64,000 nucleotides of DNA, taken from Kitasatospora aureofaciens (GTDB lineage Bacteria > Actinomycetota > Actinomycetes > Streptomycetales > Streptomycetaceae). Both the position numbers and the translations under genes were made by a program. Location: positions 62,001-126,000 of the forward strand of contig JODU01000001.1 of the NCBI GenBank assembly GCA_000720845.1, written 5' to 3'. Below the pieces are notes generated by a model. It worked only from the letters and a program-made list of their open reading frames with translations, was not told the origin of the DNA and did not search any database. Of this stretch, positions 51,138 through 59,689 are shown piece by piece; position 1 is the first letter of the stretch; every line of letters starts with the position of its first letter.

Positions 51138-52409
51138 ATGTCCTACAGCGAACCACGACGACGACCAGCGGCCCGGCCCCGGCGGTACTCGTCCGGGGCG
51201 GCGGGCGTGAACCTGACCGTCCGGCCGATCAGCGCTGCCGAGCACCTGGCGTTCGTGCGGGCACAGCGCTCGGTCAGCTTCCTTCAGACCCCGGCCTGGG
51301 GGCGCGTCAAGACCGAGTGGCGCAGTGAGTCCCTCGGTTGGTACGACGGCCCGCGACTGGTCGGCGCCGGGCTCGTGCTGCACCGGCCGGTGCCGCGGCT
51401 CGAGCGCTTCACGCTGGCGTATCTGCCCGAGGGCCCGGTCATCGACTGGACCGGCGACATCGACGCGTGGCTCGCCCCGTTGGCCGCCCACCTCAAGGCA
51501 CGCGGCGCGTTCGCGATCCGGCTCGGTCCGCCGGTGCGCACGGACGTCTGGAGCGCCGACGCGATCAAGGACGGCATCGCCGATCCGGGCACGCGGCGGC
51601 TCACCGATGTGCCCGCCCACTGGACCGACCCGGTCGGCGCCCGGGTGACCGGTCGACTCAGGGAGGCGGGCTGGCTGCCGCAGAGCCCGGAGGACGGCTT
51701 CGGGGTCGGGCATCCGCAGTTCAAGTACGAGATCCCGCTGGCCGGCCGAACCGAGGACGACCTGCTCAGGAGCATGAACCAGCTCTGGCGGCGCAACATC
51801 AAGAAGGCGGCCAAGGAAGGCGTCGAGGTCACGGGCGGCCGGGTCACGGGCGGGCAGGTCACCGACGGGCTCATCGCAGGCGGGCCCGGCACGGGCGGGC
51901 CGGGCGTGAGCGGGCCGGGCATGACCGGGGAAGACGTGAAGGCGTTTCACGGCCTCTACGTCCACACCGCCGAGCGCGACCGCTTCACGCCCCGGCCGCT
52001 GAGCTACTTCGAGACCATGTTCGCGGTGCTCGGCGCCGAGGATCCCGAGCGGATCAGGCTCTACCTCGCCCGCCACCGGGGCGACCTGGTCGCCGCCACC
52101 GTCATGGTCCGCGTCGGCGCCCACGCGGTGTACGCCTACGGTGCCTCGTCCACCGAGAAGCGCGAGGTGCGGGGCTCCAACGCCTGCCAGTGGGCGATGA
52201 TCCGCGACGCGTTGGCCACCGGCTGCGACGTCTACGACCTGCGCGGCATCACCCCGACCCTCGACGCCGACGACCCGCATGTAGGGCTGATCCAGTTCAA
52301 GGTCGGCACCGGCGGTCAGGCGGTGCGGTACGTGGGCGAGTGGGACCTGCCGCTACGGCCGCTGGTCTACCGGACCTTCGACCTCTACATGAGACGCCGC
52401 GGGCGATGA
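51138..52409 (+). CDS. vanK: Fem-type peptidyltransferase VanK
   Basis: A 423-residue FemX-like enzyme that adds the bridge amino acid (Gly in this genus) to precursors ending in D-Lac; it is needed because the normal FemX works only on D-Ala-D-Ala precursors. GNAT-like halves carry SFLQTPAWGRVK, LRSMNQLWRRNIKKA and VYDLRGITPTLDADD. Between residues ~231 and 264, within the coiled-coil arm, is a Gly/Val/Thr/Pro-rich insert that looks like a tandem repeat expansion (VTGGRVTGGQVTDG); the usual protein runs straight from EGVEV to the DVKAFHGLY region. ATG 51138 is fixed by the promoter repeat. Independent transcription unit. Confidence 0.94.
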   Translation: MSYSEPRRRPAARPRRYSSGAAGVNLTVRPISAAEHLAFVRAQRSVSFLQTPAWGRVKTEWRSESLGWYDGPRLVGAGLVLHRPVPRLERFTLAYLPEGPVIDWTGDIDAWLAPLAAHLKARGAFAIRLGPPVRTDVWSADAIKDGIADPGTRRLTDVPAHWTDPVGARVTGRLREAGWLPQSPEDGFGVGHPQFKYEIPLAGRTEDDLLRSMNQLWRRNIKKAAKEGVEVTGGRVTGGQVTDGLIAGGPGTGGPGVSGPGMTGEDVKAFHGLYVHTAERDRFTPRPLSYFETMFAVLGAEDPERIRLYLARHRGDLVAATVMVRVGAHAVYAYGASSTEKREVRGSNACQWAMIRDALATGCDVYDLRGITPTLDADDPHVGLIQFKVGTGGQAVRYVGEWDLPLRPLVYRTFDLYMRRRGR

Positions 52410-52453
52410 GGAGATGCGCCTCGCGCACACCCCCCAACATTACCTGTCGGTAA

Positions 52454-52517
52454 TATATCGCCGGGATATCGAAAAGCGCATACGCGACGGCAACACCACG
52501 TCGCCTTGACTGGTGAC
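52454..52517 (+). promoter_or_regulatory. vanHAX promoter (VanR-type repeat)
   Basis: Third copy: ATATCG at 52455 and 52466, CGAAAAGCGCATACG and GGCAACACCACG, ending TTGACTGGTGAC before the ATG. Spacing to the start codon is again 63 nt, and the leader lacks a Shine-Dalgarno sequence. Confidence 0.82.
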
Positions 52518-53540
52518 ATGACCTTTTCCCCGGCAACCCCAGCCTCCTCGGCCCCGTCGATCTCCTCGGCCCTTCCGACGACGGGAATCACGGTGTATGG
52601 CTGTGGGCAGGACGAGGCTGACCTGTTCCGGCAGCTGGCACCCCGTTTCGGCGTCACGGCGACCCTTACGGAGGCCGCGGTGTCCGAAGGCAATGCCGAG
52701 TTGGCCTCCGGAAATCGGTGCATCAGCGTCGGGCACAAGGCACCGGTCACGCCCGCCGTTCTTCTCGCGCTCCGCCAAGCCGGGGTGACGTACATATCCA
52801 CCCGGAGCATCGGCTGCAATCACATCGACGTGGACTACGCGGCGCGTATCGGAATCTCCGTCGAGAACGTCGTCTACTCCCCCGACAGCGTGGCCGACTA
52901 CACCCTGATGCTCATGCTGATGGCGGTGCGCAATGCGAAAGCCACCGTCCGCCGCGCGGACCTGCACGACTACCGGTTGCACGAGGTGCGCGGCAGAGAG
53001 CTGCGCGATCTGACCGTCGGGGTGGTCGGAACGGGGCGCATCGGCGCGGCGGTCGTGGACAGGCTGCGGGGTTTTGGGTCCCGTGTCCTGGCGCACGGCG
53101 GCCGGCCCGGAACCACGGCCGATTACGTCCCCCTCGACGTATTGCTGAGGTCGAGCGACATCGTGACGCTGCACGTTCCGCTGAGTGCGGATACGCATCA
53201 CCTCCTCGACGAGCGACGCATCCGGCAGATGAAAAGGGGCGCGTTCGTCATCAATACCGGACGCGGCCCCCTCATCGACACCGGGGCCCTGGTCCCGGCG
53301 CTGGAAAGCGGCAGATTGGGCGGGGCGGCGCTGGACGTCCTCGAAGGCGAGGAGGGGATCTTCTACGCCGACTGCAGGAACAGGCCCATCGAAAACACAC
53401 TGCTGCCGCGGCTGCAGAAGATGCCGAACGTGCTCATCAGCCCGCACACCGCCTATTACACCGACCACGCCCTGAAGGACACGGTCGAGAACTCCATCAT
53501 CAATTGCCTTAGTTCCGAAAGCAGGAAACAGCATGCCTAA
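52518..53540 (+). CDS. vanH: D-lactate dehydrogenase VanH
   Basis: A 340-residue NAD-dependent D-2-hydroxyacid dehydrogenase that reduces pyruvate to D-lactate for VanA. The nucleotide motif is VGVVGTGRIG; catalytic residues are Arg in ISTRSIG, Glu in VLEGEEG and His in ISPHTAYYT. The N-terminal ~20 residues are a Ser/Pro/Ala-rich extension. ATG 52518 is set by promoter homology. The end overlaps vanA by 8 bp, giving a tightly coupled vanH-vanA-vanX operon. Confidence 0.97.
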   Translation: MTFSPATPASSAPSISSALPTTGITVYGCGQDEADLFRQLAPRFGVTATLTEAAVSEGNAELASGNRCISVGHKAPVTPAVLLALRQAGVTYISTRSIGCNHIDVDYAARIGISVENVVYSPDSVADYTLMLMLMAVRNAKATVRRADLHDYRLHEVRGRELRDLTVGVVGTGRIGAAVVDRLRGFGSRVLAHGGRPGTTADYVPLDVLLRSSDIVTLHVPLSADTHHLLDERRIRQMKRGAFVINTGRGPLIDTGALVPALESGRLGGAALDVLEGEEGIFYADCRNRPIENTLLPRLQKMPNVLISPHTAYYTDHALKDTVENSIINCLSSESRKQHA

Positions 53541-54591
53541 GTCGGACGAGTCGGCCAAGGTGAGGATCGGCATCGTATTCGGAGGTTCTTCCGAAGAACA
53601 CGCCGTCTCCGTGAAGTCGGCCCAGGAGGTCGCACGCAACCTCGACACAGAGAAATACCAGCCCTTTTACGTGGGAATCACGAGGGACGGCGCGTGGAAG
53701 CTCTGCGACGGTCCCGGGCCGGACTGGGAGGACGGCGACTGCCGTCCGGCAGTGCTGTCGCCGGACCGGAGCGTCCACGGGCTGCTCGTGCTGGAGCAGG
53801 GGCGGTACACGACGTTCCGCCTGGACGTCGTCCTGCCCGTCCTGCACGGCACCCTCGGTGAGGACGGTGCGACGCAGGGCCTGCTGGAGCTCTCCGGCAT
53901 TCCGTACGTGGGCTGCGACGTCCAGAGTTCCGCCGTGTGCATGGACAAGTCCCTCGCGTACGTCGTCGCCGGGAGCGCGGGGATCGCCACGCCGGACTTC
54001 CGGACCGTGACGGGGGACGAGCGCGTCGACCCCGACCGGCTCACGTACCCCGTCTTCGTGAAGCCGGCCCGTTCGGGGTCGTCCTTCGGCGTCAGCAAGG
54101 TGTCCCGGCTGGAAGACCTGGCGGCGGCGGTGGAGACCGCCCGGCGGTACGACCAGAAGGTGCTGATCGAAGAGGCCGTCGTCGGCAGCGAGATCGGCTG
54201 CGCCATCCTGGGGAACGACCTGGAACTGGTCGCCGGTGAGGTGGACCGCATCGCGCTCTCCCACGGTTTCTTCCGGATCCATCAGGAGGAGGAGCCCGAG
54301 AGCGGCTCGGAGAACTCGACGGCGATCGTCCCCGCCGACATCCCGGCCGAGGCACGCTCGCGCGTTCAGGAGACCGCGAAGGCCGTGTACCGCGCGCTGG
54401 GATGCAGAGGGCTCGCGCGAGTGGACATGTTCCTCAAGGAGGATGGTGAAGTCGTCCTCAACGAGGTCAACACCCTGCCCGGCATGACCTCGTACAGCCG
54501 CTATCCGAGGATGATGGCCGCCGCCGGTCTGCCGCTCTCCGAGGTGATCGACCGGACGGTGTCGCTGGCGTTGACGGGGAAGCTCCGATGA
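53533..54591 (+). CDS. vanA: D-alanine-D-lactate ligase VanA
   Basis: A 352-residue ATP-grasp ligase joining D-Ala to D-Lac. The omega-loop reads FFRIHQEEEP with His250, matching the lactate-selecting His of enterococcal VanA rather than the Lys/Tyr of D-Ala-D-Ala ligases. FGGSSEEHAVS and VLNEVNTLPGMTSYSRYP are the family's N- and C-terminal signatures. The changed depsipeptide end greatly lowers vancomycin affinity. The ATG follows GGAAACAGC inside the vanH end. Overlaps vanX by 4 bp (ATGA). Confidence 0.97.
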   Translation: MPKSDESAKVRIGIVFGGSSEEHAVSVKSAQEVARNLDTEKYQPFYVGITRDGAWKLCDGPGPDWEDGDCRPAVLSPDRSVHGLLVLEQGRYTTFRLDVVLPVLHGTLGEDGATQGLLELSGIPYVGCDVQSSAVCMDKSLAYVVAGSAGIATPDFRTVTGDERVDPDRLTYPVFVKPARSGSSFGVSKVSRLEDLAAAVETARRYDQKVLIEEAVVGSEIGCAILGNDLELVAGEVDRIALSHGFFRIHQEEEPESGSENSTAIVPADIPAEARSRVQETAKAVYRALGCRGLARVDMFLKEDGEVVLNEVNTLPGMTSYSRYPRMMAAAGLPLSEVIDRTVSLALTGKLR

Positions 54592-55271
54592 CCGGGGACT
54601 TCGCCTTCGTGGACGAGCTGGTGCCCGGAATACGGTGGGACGCCAAGTACGCCACCTGGGACAACTTCACCGGCAGACCGGTGGACGGATACCTGGCGAA
54701 CCGGATCGTCGGCACGAAGGCCCTGTGTGCGGCTCTGGGAAGGGCGGAGGAGAGGGCGAAGCCCCTCGGTTTCGGGCTGCTGCTCTGGGACGGCTACCGC
54801 CCGCAGCGGGCCGTGGACAGCTTTCTTCGCTGGTCCCGACAGCCGGAGGACGGCCGGACCAAGGCGCGGCACTATCCGAACATCGGCAGGGCCGAGATGT
54901 TCGACCGGGGGTACGTGGCCGCCAGGTCGGGCCACAGCCGGGGCGGCACCGTCGACCTGACGCTGTACCACCTGACCACCGGTGAACTCGCCTCCATGGG
55001 CGGCGACCACGACCTCATGGACCCGGTCTCGCATCATGACGCTCCAGGAATCACGCGGACCGAGGCGGCGAACCGTCGGCAGCTGCGCTCGATCATGGAT
55101 GCCTGCGGTTTCGACTCCTACGACTGCGAATGGTGGCACTACACGCTGAGGGACGAACCACACCCGGACACCTACTTCGACTTCCCCGTCGCATGCCACA
55201 ACGGGCGGGCCCAATCGCCCGCCCGCGTGACCGCGGAGTCTACGGGCGCCGTCGGCCCGTGCGGCGGGTGA
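54588..55271 (+). CDS. vanX: D-Ala-D-Ala dipeptidase VanX
   Basis: A 227-residue zinc dipeptidase that removes D-Ala-D-Ala so only D-Lac precursors are used. Zinc ligands fall exactly at the canonical numbers: His116 and Asp123 (SGHSRGGTVDLTL) and His184, with catalytic Glu181 (EWWHY). Enterococcal VanX has 202 residues; the extra ~22 C-terminal residues (AQSPARVTAESTG...) overlap the convergent CPBP gene by 32 bp and are probably dispensable. Last gene of the vanHAX operon. Confidence 0.96.
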   Translation: MTGDFAFVDELVPGIRWDAKYATWDNFTGRPVDGYLANRIVGTKALCAALGRAEERAKPLGFGLLLWDGYRPQRAVDSFLRWSRQPEDGRTKARHYPNIGRAEMFDRGYVAARSGHSRGGTVDLTLYHLTTGELASMGGDHDLMDPVSHHDAPGITRTEAANRRQLRSIMDACGFDSYDCEWWHYTLRDEPHPDTYFDFPVACHNGRAQSPARVTAESTGAVGPCGG

Positions 55272-56118
55272 GGAGGAGGACCGTCACCGTGAGGGTCTGG
55301 ATGCCGAGGATCATGGCCTGGACCTTCGGCTCCTCCACGGCGAGCAGAATCATCGTCGTGTTGACCGCGAAGTGCACCGCGATCGAGGCGACGATGCCGG
55401 CGCGCTCGTAGGCGGCGGTGACCAGCATCGCCATCGGGATGTTGCTGACGACGAACAGGACGCCGCTCGGGGTGGCGAGGCCCAGGTCGTGCTGGACGGT
55501 GCCGTCGATGAAGAACAGCGGGAGGTGCCACACGGCCCAGGTGACGCCCAGGACCAGGCAGACCCGGAAGGTACCCAGCTTCTCGCGCAGCCTGGGGTAG
55601 GCGGTGCCCCGCCAGCCCGGCTCCTCGGACAGTGGGCCGCTGACCAGCATGCCGACGAGGAAGGCCGCGGGTCCGCCGAAGTCCTCGAGGGCGTCCTTCG
55701 CCACGTCCAGGCTCAGCTCGGGGCCGCCCGCCCGGCTCGCCAGCAGGGCGGCGGCCAGGACGGTCGCCGAGCCCAGCACCAGCAGGAGCAGGGCCTTGGG
55801 CAGGAGCGCCGGCCGGAAGGGGACCACGTGCTCGGGGGCCGGTTCGCCACGTCGGCGGCGGCGGACGCGGAGCACGAGGGCGCCCACCAAGGGGCCGAAG
55901 GCGCCGAGCATGTACGGGGCGTTGGCGGCTTCGTTCGTCTCCGTGCCGCCCAGCGCGATCGCCACGCCCCAGGAGAGCCAGCTCACGGCGAAGGCGATGA
56001 TCATGAAGAGGGTCAGGTCGGCGCGGTAGGAGCGGCCGGGGGCGGGGACGGTTGTGGGGCCGGGGGCGTTGCGTGAGTCGAGTGCAGGGCCGTGCGACGT
56101 GGTCTCTGAAGTGGGCAT
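55240..56118 (-). CDS. CPBP-family intramembrane metalloprotease
   Basis: A 292-residue membrane protein of the CAAX-protease and bacteriocin-processing (Rce1-like) family with about eight helices. Signature motifs are SEEPGWRG (the EExxxR block with the catalytic Glu pair), WHLPLFF and HFAVN. The substrate is unknown. ATG 56118 has AGAGG upstream. It is convergent with vanX and outside the VanR regulon by position and orientation; conservation beside the van cluster would be worth checking, since such proteases sometimes act in envelope stress. Confidence 0.9.
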   Translation of the reverse strand: MPTSETTSHGPALDSRNAPGPTTVPAPGRSYRADLTLFMIIAFAVSWLSWGVAIALGGTETNEAANAPYMLGAFGPLVGALVLRVRRRRRGEPAPEHVVPFRPALLPKALLLLVLGSATVLAAALLASRAGGPELSLDVAKDALEDFGGPAAFLVGMLVSGPLSEEPGWRGTAYPRLREKLGTFRVCLVLGVTWAVWHLPLFFIDGTVQHDLGLATPSGVLFVVSNIPMAMLVTAAYERAGIVASIAVHFAVNTTMILLAVEEPKVQAMILGIQTLTVTVLLLTRRTGRRRP

Positions 56119-56238
56119 GCCAAACCTCTGGTCGTCCGTGGTCAGGTGGTGTCGTACGTGCGAAGTGCGCGGGGGCGTGCGCGGGTGCGCGCAGGGGCTT
56201 GCGTGCGGGGGGGGGTGTTCGGGTTGCGGGAGAGCCGG

Positions 56239-57198
56239 TCAGGGGCGGGGCGCGGGCCGTTCGTCCGAGGGTGCGTGCGAGGGCTCTCGCAGGTGCGCCC
56301 CGAGCCATGCGGCGACGAGGGCGAGCAGCTCTGCGTCGACCGGCTCGCGCAGGAGGCGCCGGTAGGTGCGGATCGTGGGGCGGCCGCTGTCGCGGCGCAG
56401 CAGGTGGGTCAGGTCGGGGACGCGGTGGATCTCGGTGCCGCCGCCGGGCACCAGGCGTCGGATCTCGTCGAGGTCGGCGGGCGGGACCTGGATGTCCTTG
56501 TCGCCGGTGACGGCGAGGACGGGGACCGCGGCCGGGACGGCGGCCAGGTCGTCACGGCTGTCGTGGACGAGCATCTCGCGCATCCAGCGCGCGTTGACCG
56601 GGAGCAGACCGGCGATGCGCGCCACGTCGGTGCGGGTGCGCTTGACGTAGGACAGGACACGCTCGCCCAGGGCGGCCAGCGGGCGGCGCAGCAGGCGGAC
56701 CGGGGCGGGCAGGCCGCCGAAGACCGACGCCGCCTGCCAGCGGAAGGCCGACTCCCCCTCACGGGCGAACCCGGCCAGCAGTACCGCGGCCGCCACCTCG
56801 TGCCGGGCGGCGAGGGTCATCGCGTGCAGGGCGCCTTCACTGTGGCCGACGACGCCGACGACGTCGAGGCTGATGTCCGGGTGGGCGGCCAGGGCCCGCA
56901 GGGCCGCGCTCGCGTCGCGGCGGTTGTCGGTGAAGCCGGTCTCCTCCCAGACGCCGGGCGTGGCTCCCGCGCCGCGCCGGTCGTAGCGCAGGGTGGCGAT
57001 GCCTGCCGCGGCCAGTGCGTCGGCCAGCGGGCGCCCGAGGTTCAGCGGCAGGGTGCGCGTGTTGCCCTCGCGGTCCAGGGGTCCCGAACCGTGCAGCAGG
57101 AGGACGGCGGGGTGCGGTCCGGGGCCGGCGGGAAGGCTCAGGGTGCCGGCCAGCGGGGTCCCGTCGTCCGCGGGGACCGTCAGGTCGGTTTCGGGCAA
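56239..57198 (-). CDS. Alpha/beta hydrolase (serine-type)
   Basis: A 319-residue hydrolase. The oxyanion region is LLLHGSGPLDREG, the nucleophile elbow GHSEGA has Ser, the acid is in VTGDKDIQVPP and the His in PDLTHLLRR, the pattern of the dienelactone-hydrolase/S9-like family. Start is TTG 57198, with GGCGGAG upstream. It is divergent from the HTH gene at 57279, and an inverted repeat lies between the two starts, so it is the likely regulatory target. Substrate unknown. Confidence 0.88.
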   Translation of the reverse strand: MPETDLTVPADDGTPLAGTLSLPAGPGPHPAVLLLHGSGPLDREGNTRTLPLNLGRPLADALAAAGIATLRYDRRGAGATPGVWEETGFTDNRRDASAALRALAAHPDISLDVVGVVGHSEGALHAMTLAARHEVAAAVLLAGFAREGESAFRWQAASVFGGLPAPVRLLRRPLAALGERVLSYVKRTRTDVARIAGLLPVNARWMREMLVHDSRDDLAAVPAAVPVLAVTGDKDIQVPPADLDEIRRLVPGGGTEIHRVPDLTHLLRRDSGRPTIRTYRRLLREPVDAELLALVAAWLGAHLREPSHAPSDERPAPRP

Positions 57199-57233
57199 GG
57201 CTCCGCCTCTCTCAATCGATCGATCAACTCAAT

Positions 57234-57270
57234 CGTTCTCAACTGCGAGAACGTTATCAGATGTGAGAAC
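57234..57270. promoter_or_regulatory. Operator between the hydrolase and its HTH regulator
   Basis: CGTTCTC (57234-57240) and GAGAACG (57247-57253) form a perfect inverted repeat with a 6-bp spacer; a further half-site GAGAAC lies at 57265-57270. The position, between two divergent starts 80 bp apart, suits autoregulation. Confidence 0.6.
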
Positions 57271-57278
57271 ATGAGTTC

Positions 57279-57866
57279 ATGGCTACCTCGAACCTCCTCC
57301 TCCACCCCGTCCGCATGCGCATCCTCCAGACCCTGGTGGGCGCCGGTGAACTGACCACCGCCCAGCTGCGCGAACGGCTCCCCGACGTCTCGCCCGCCTC
57401 CATGTACCGGCACATGGCCACGCTCACCGAGGCCGGTGTCCTGGAGGTGAGCCACGAGAAGCGGGTCCGCGGCACCGTCGAGCGCAGCTACCGGGTCCGC
57501 CAGGACGAGGCCCTCGTCGACGAGGACGCCCGAGCCGCCATGACCAAGGACGACCACCGACAGGCCTTCACCGTCTTCACCGGCGCCCTCATGGCCGACT
57601 TCGACCGCTATCTCTCCCGGGACGACACCGAACCCGTACGCGAGGGTGTCCTCTACCGACAGGGCGCGGTCTGGCTGACCGACGAGGAGTTCACCGAACT
57701 CGTCGAGGAGTTGGAGGCCGTGGTCGCCCGTCGCAGCGAGCGCAGACCGGACGACGGCCGCGTCCGCCACCTCATCAGTCTTGTCGTCATGCCGGACAAG
57801 GAGGGCGGTAGGGAGGGCGGCTCGGAGGGCGGTACGCCGGGTGATACGGGGGGCGGTACGGAGTGA
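57279..57866 (+). CDS. Winged-helix transcriptional regulator (ArsR/PadR-like)
   Basis: A 195-residue regulator. The N-terminal winged helix reads LLLHPVRMRILQTLVGAG then TTAQLRERLPDVSPASMYRH, followed by a ~90-residue helical effector/dimerisation region and a Gly/Glu-rich end. It probably represses the divergent hydrolase through the inverted repeat at 57234-57253; autoregulation is implied. No Shine-Dalgarno sequence precedes ATG 57279, so a leaderless or near-leaderless transcript is possible. The ligand is unknown. Confidence 0.82.
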   Translation: MATSNLLLHPVRMRILQTLVGAGELTTAQLRERLPDVSPASMYRHMATLTEAGVLEVSHEKRVRGTVERSYRVRQDEALVDEDARAAMTKDDHRQAFTVFTGALMADFDRYLSRDDTEPVREGVLYRQGAVWLTDEEFTELVEELEAVVARRSERRPDDGRVRHLISLVVMPDKEGGREGGSEGGTPGDTGGGTE

Positions 57867-57937
57867 CCGGGACATGAGGGGCGAGGAGGACGGCGCTGCC
57901 CGCCCTCACGCGCTCACAGCCTCACGCCCTCACGCCC

Positions 57938-59452
57938 TCACGCGCCGACGTGCTCCGATTCCGGTGCGCCGTGCTCGCCCAGCCAGCGGGCCAGTCTGCC
58001 GCGGCGGCCGATGGCGCGCAGTCGGCGTTCCGCCGCCTCCCTGACCCGGGGTGTGGTGATGAGCAGCAGCTCGTCACCGGCGCGCAGCACGGTGTCGCGG
58101 TCGGGTACGAGGCTGGTGCTGTCGCGGATGACCAGGGTGACCACCGTCGGGTGCGGCAGCCGCAGTTCGGAGACGGTGACGCCGTGCAGGCGCGAGCCCG
58201 GCGGGACGGACACGGTGAGCAGGTCGGCGTCCAGGAGGTCGAGCGGCGCGGTCTCGACCTGGATCTCACGCAGCGCGTCCGGACGGGTCACCCCCGTCCA
58301 CCGGGCGACGGCGGGCAGCGTGGGCCCCTGGAGCAGGGTGAACAGCACGACGAGGACGAACACGATGTTCAGGGCGTCGCGCGCACCGGTCACCCCCGCC
58401 ACGACCGGGAAGGTCGTGAGCACGATGGGGACGGCGCCGCGCAGGCCGGCCCAGGAGATGAAGACCTGCTCGCGCCAGGGAACCCGGAACGGCAGCAGGC
58501 AGAGCAGGACCGAGACCGGGCGGGCGACCAGCAGCAGGACCAGGCCGACGACCAGGGCCGGGAGGATCGCGGCGGGCAGCTCGGTCGGGTCGACGAGCAG
58601 CCCGAGCATGACGAACAGGCCGATCTGGGCCAGCCAGCCGACGCCCTCGGAGAAGGAGCGGGTGGCCGCGCGGTGGGGCAGCTTGGCGTTGCCGAGGACG
58701 AGCCCGGAGAGGTAGGCGGCGATGATGCCGCTGGCGCCCAGCGCTCCGGCGGCGGCGAAGGCGACGACGCCGAAGCCGACGGTGGCCAGCGGGTACAGGC
58801 CGGTCGCGGGCAGGGCGATGTGCCTCAGCGCCGCGACGCCCAGCCATCCGATCACCACGCCCAGGACGCCGCCGACCACGAGCTGGAAGAGGAGGTTGCC
58901 CACAACAGGGAGCGGCCCTGGCAGTCCGGCGGTGGTGGAGAAGAGCAGGACCAGGATGATGGTGGGCGCGTCGTTGAAGCCGGACTCGGCCTCCACCAGC
59001 ACGCTCACCTTGCGCGGCAGCGGCAGGGCGCGCAGTACGGCGAAGACGGCGGCGGCGTCGGTGGAGGAGACGATCGCGCCGATCAGCAGGGCCAGCCGCC
59101 ACTCGATCCCCAGCAGCCAGTGCGCGCCCGCCGCGGTCACCACGACGGAGACCGCCACGCCCACCGTGGCGAGCACCCCGGCGGGGGCGAGCAGACGACG
59201 TACGTCGCTCCACCGGGTGGTCAGGCCGCCCTCGACCAGGATGAGCGCGAGGGCTGCGGCGCCCAGTGCCTGGGCCAGCTGGGCGTCGTCGAACCGCAGG
59301 CCGAGACCGTCCTCGCCGGCGACGAGGCCGACGCACAGGAACAGCAGCAGGCTGGGCAGGCCGATGCGGTGGGCGGCGCGGGCGGCGGCGATGCTGGCCA
59401 GCAGCACCGTGCCGCCGATCAGCAGCATCAGGTACAGCTCGGACAGGGTCAT
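57938..59452 (-). CDS. K+/H+ antiporter of the CPA1 family with RCK_C domain
   Basis: A 504-residue transporter with about 13 helices (Na+/H+ exchanger domain; SSTDAAAVFAVL and AESGFNDAPTIIL hold the membrane aspartates) and a cytoplasmic C-terminal RCK_C/TrkA-C domain (residues ~410-490: VSVPPGSRLHGVTVSELRLP). This architecture is that of CvrA/NhaP2-like potassium/proton antiporters. I chose ATG 59452, with GGAG 8 nt upstream; a GTG seven codons earlier is also in frame. Short CTCACGC repeats lie just after the stop. Confidence 0.92.
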   Translation of the reverse strand: MTLSELYLMLLIGGTVLLASIAAARAAHRIGLPSLLLFLCVGLVAGEDGLGLRFDDAQLAQALGAAALALILVEGGLTTRWSDVRRLLAPAGVLATVGVAVSVVVTAAGAHWLLGIEWRLALLIGAIVSSTDAAAVFAVLRALPLPRKVSVLVEAESGFNDAPTIILVLLFSTTAGLPGPLPVVGNLLFQLVVGGVLGVVIGWLGVAALRHIALPATGLYPLATVGFGVVAFAAAGALGASGIIAAYLSGLVLGNAKLPHRAATRSFSEGVGWLAQIGLFVMLGLLVDPTELPAAILPALVVGLVLLLVARPVSVLLCLLPFRVPWREQVFISWAGLRGAVPIVLTTFPVVAGVTGARDALNIVFVLVVLFTLLQGPTLPAVARWTGVTRPDALREIQVETAPLDLLDADLLTVSVPPGSRLHGVTVSELRLPHPTVVTLVIRDSTSLVPDRDTVLRAGDELLLITTPRVREAAERRLRAIGRRGRLARWLGEHGAPESEHVGA

Positions 59453-59485
59453 CGAGCGGACTCCGGGCCGCACGCGGCCACGGTC

Positions 59486-59671
59486 GCGGGCAGGTACACG
59501 GCCACGGTCACGGGCCCGCGCACGGCGACGATCGCGGGCAGGTACACGGCCACCGTCACGGTCCCGCGCACGGCGACGATCGCGGGCAGGTACACGGCCA
59601 CCGTCACGGTCCCGTCCGCAGCCACGGTCACAGGCCCGTCCGCAGCCACCGTCACAGGCCCGTCCGCGGCC
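59486..59671. repeat. 48-bp and 24-bp tandem repeat array
   Basis: A 48-bp unit beginning GCGGGCAGGTACACGG repeats at 59486, 59534 and 59582, then shifts into a 24-bp unit beginning CCCGTCCGCAGCC at 59611, 59635 and 59659. The 48-bp unit looks like two diverged 24-bp halves. All multiples of three, so a leftward frame encodes a VTVAVYLPAIVAVRG-like repeat, but no ribosome-binding site or start is tied to it. It fills the gap between the DUF3040 gene and the antiporter. Confidence 0.75.
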
Positions 59672-59689
59672 GGTCCGTACCCGCCGGGG

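Noticed and set aside
48047..55271. van cluster as part of a glycopeptide biosynthesis cluster
   Set aside because: No peptide synthetase, P450, halogenase or glycosyltransferase genes are present; this is a resistance-only cluster, as in S. coelicolor.
59486..59671. CRISPR array
   Set aside because: Units are contiguous tandem copies without variable spacers, and there are no cas genes.
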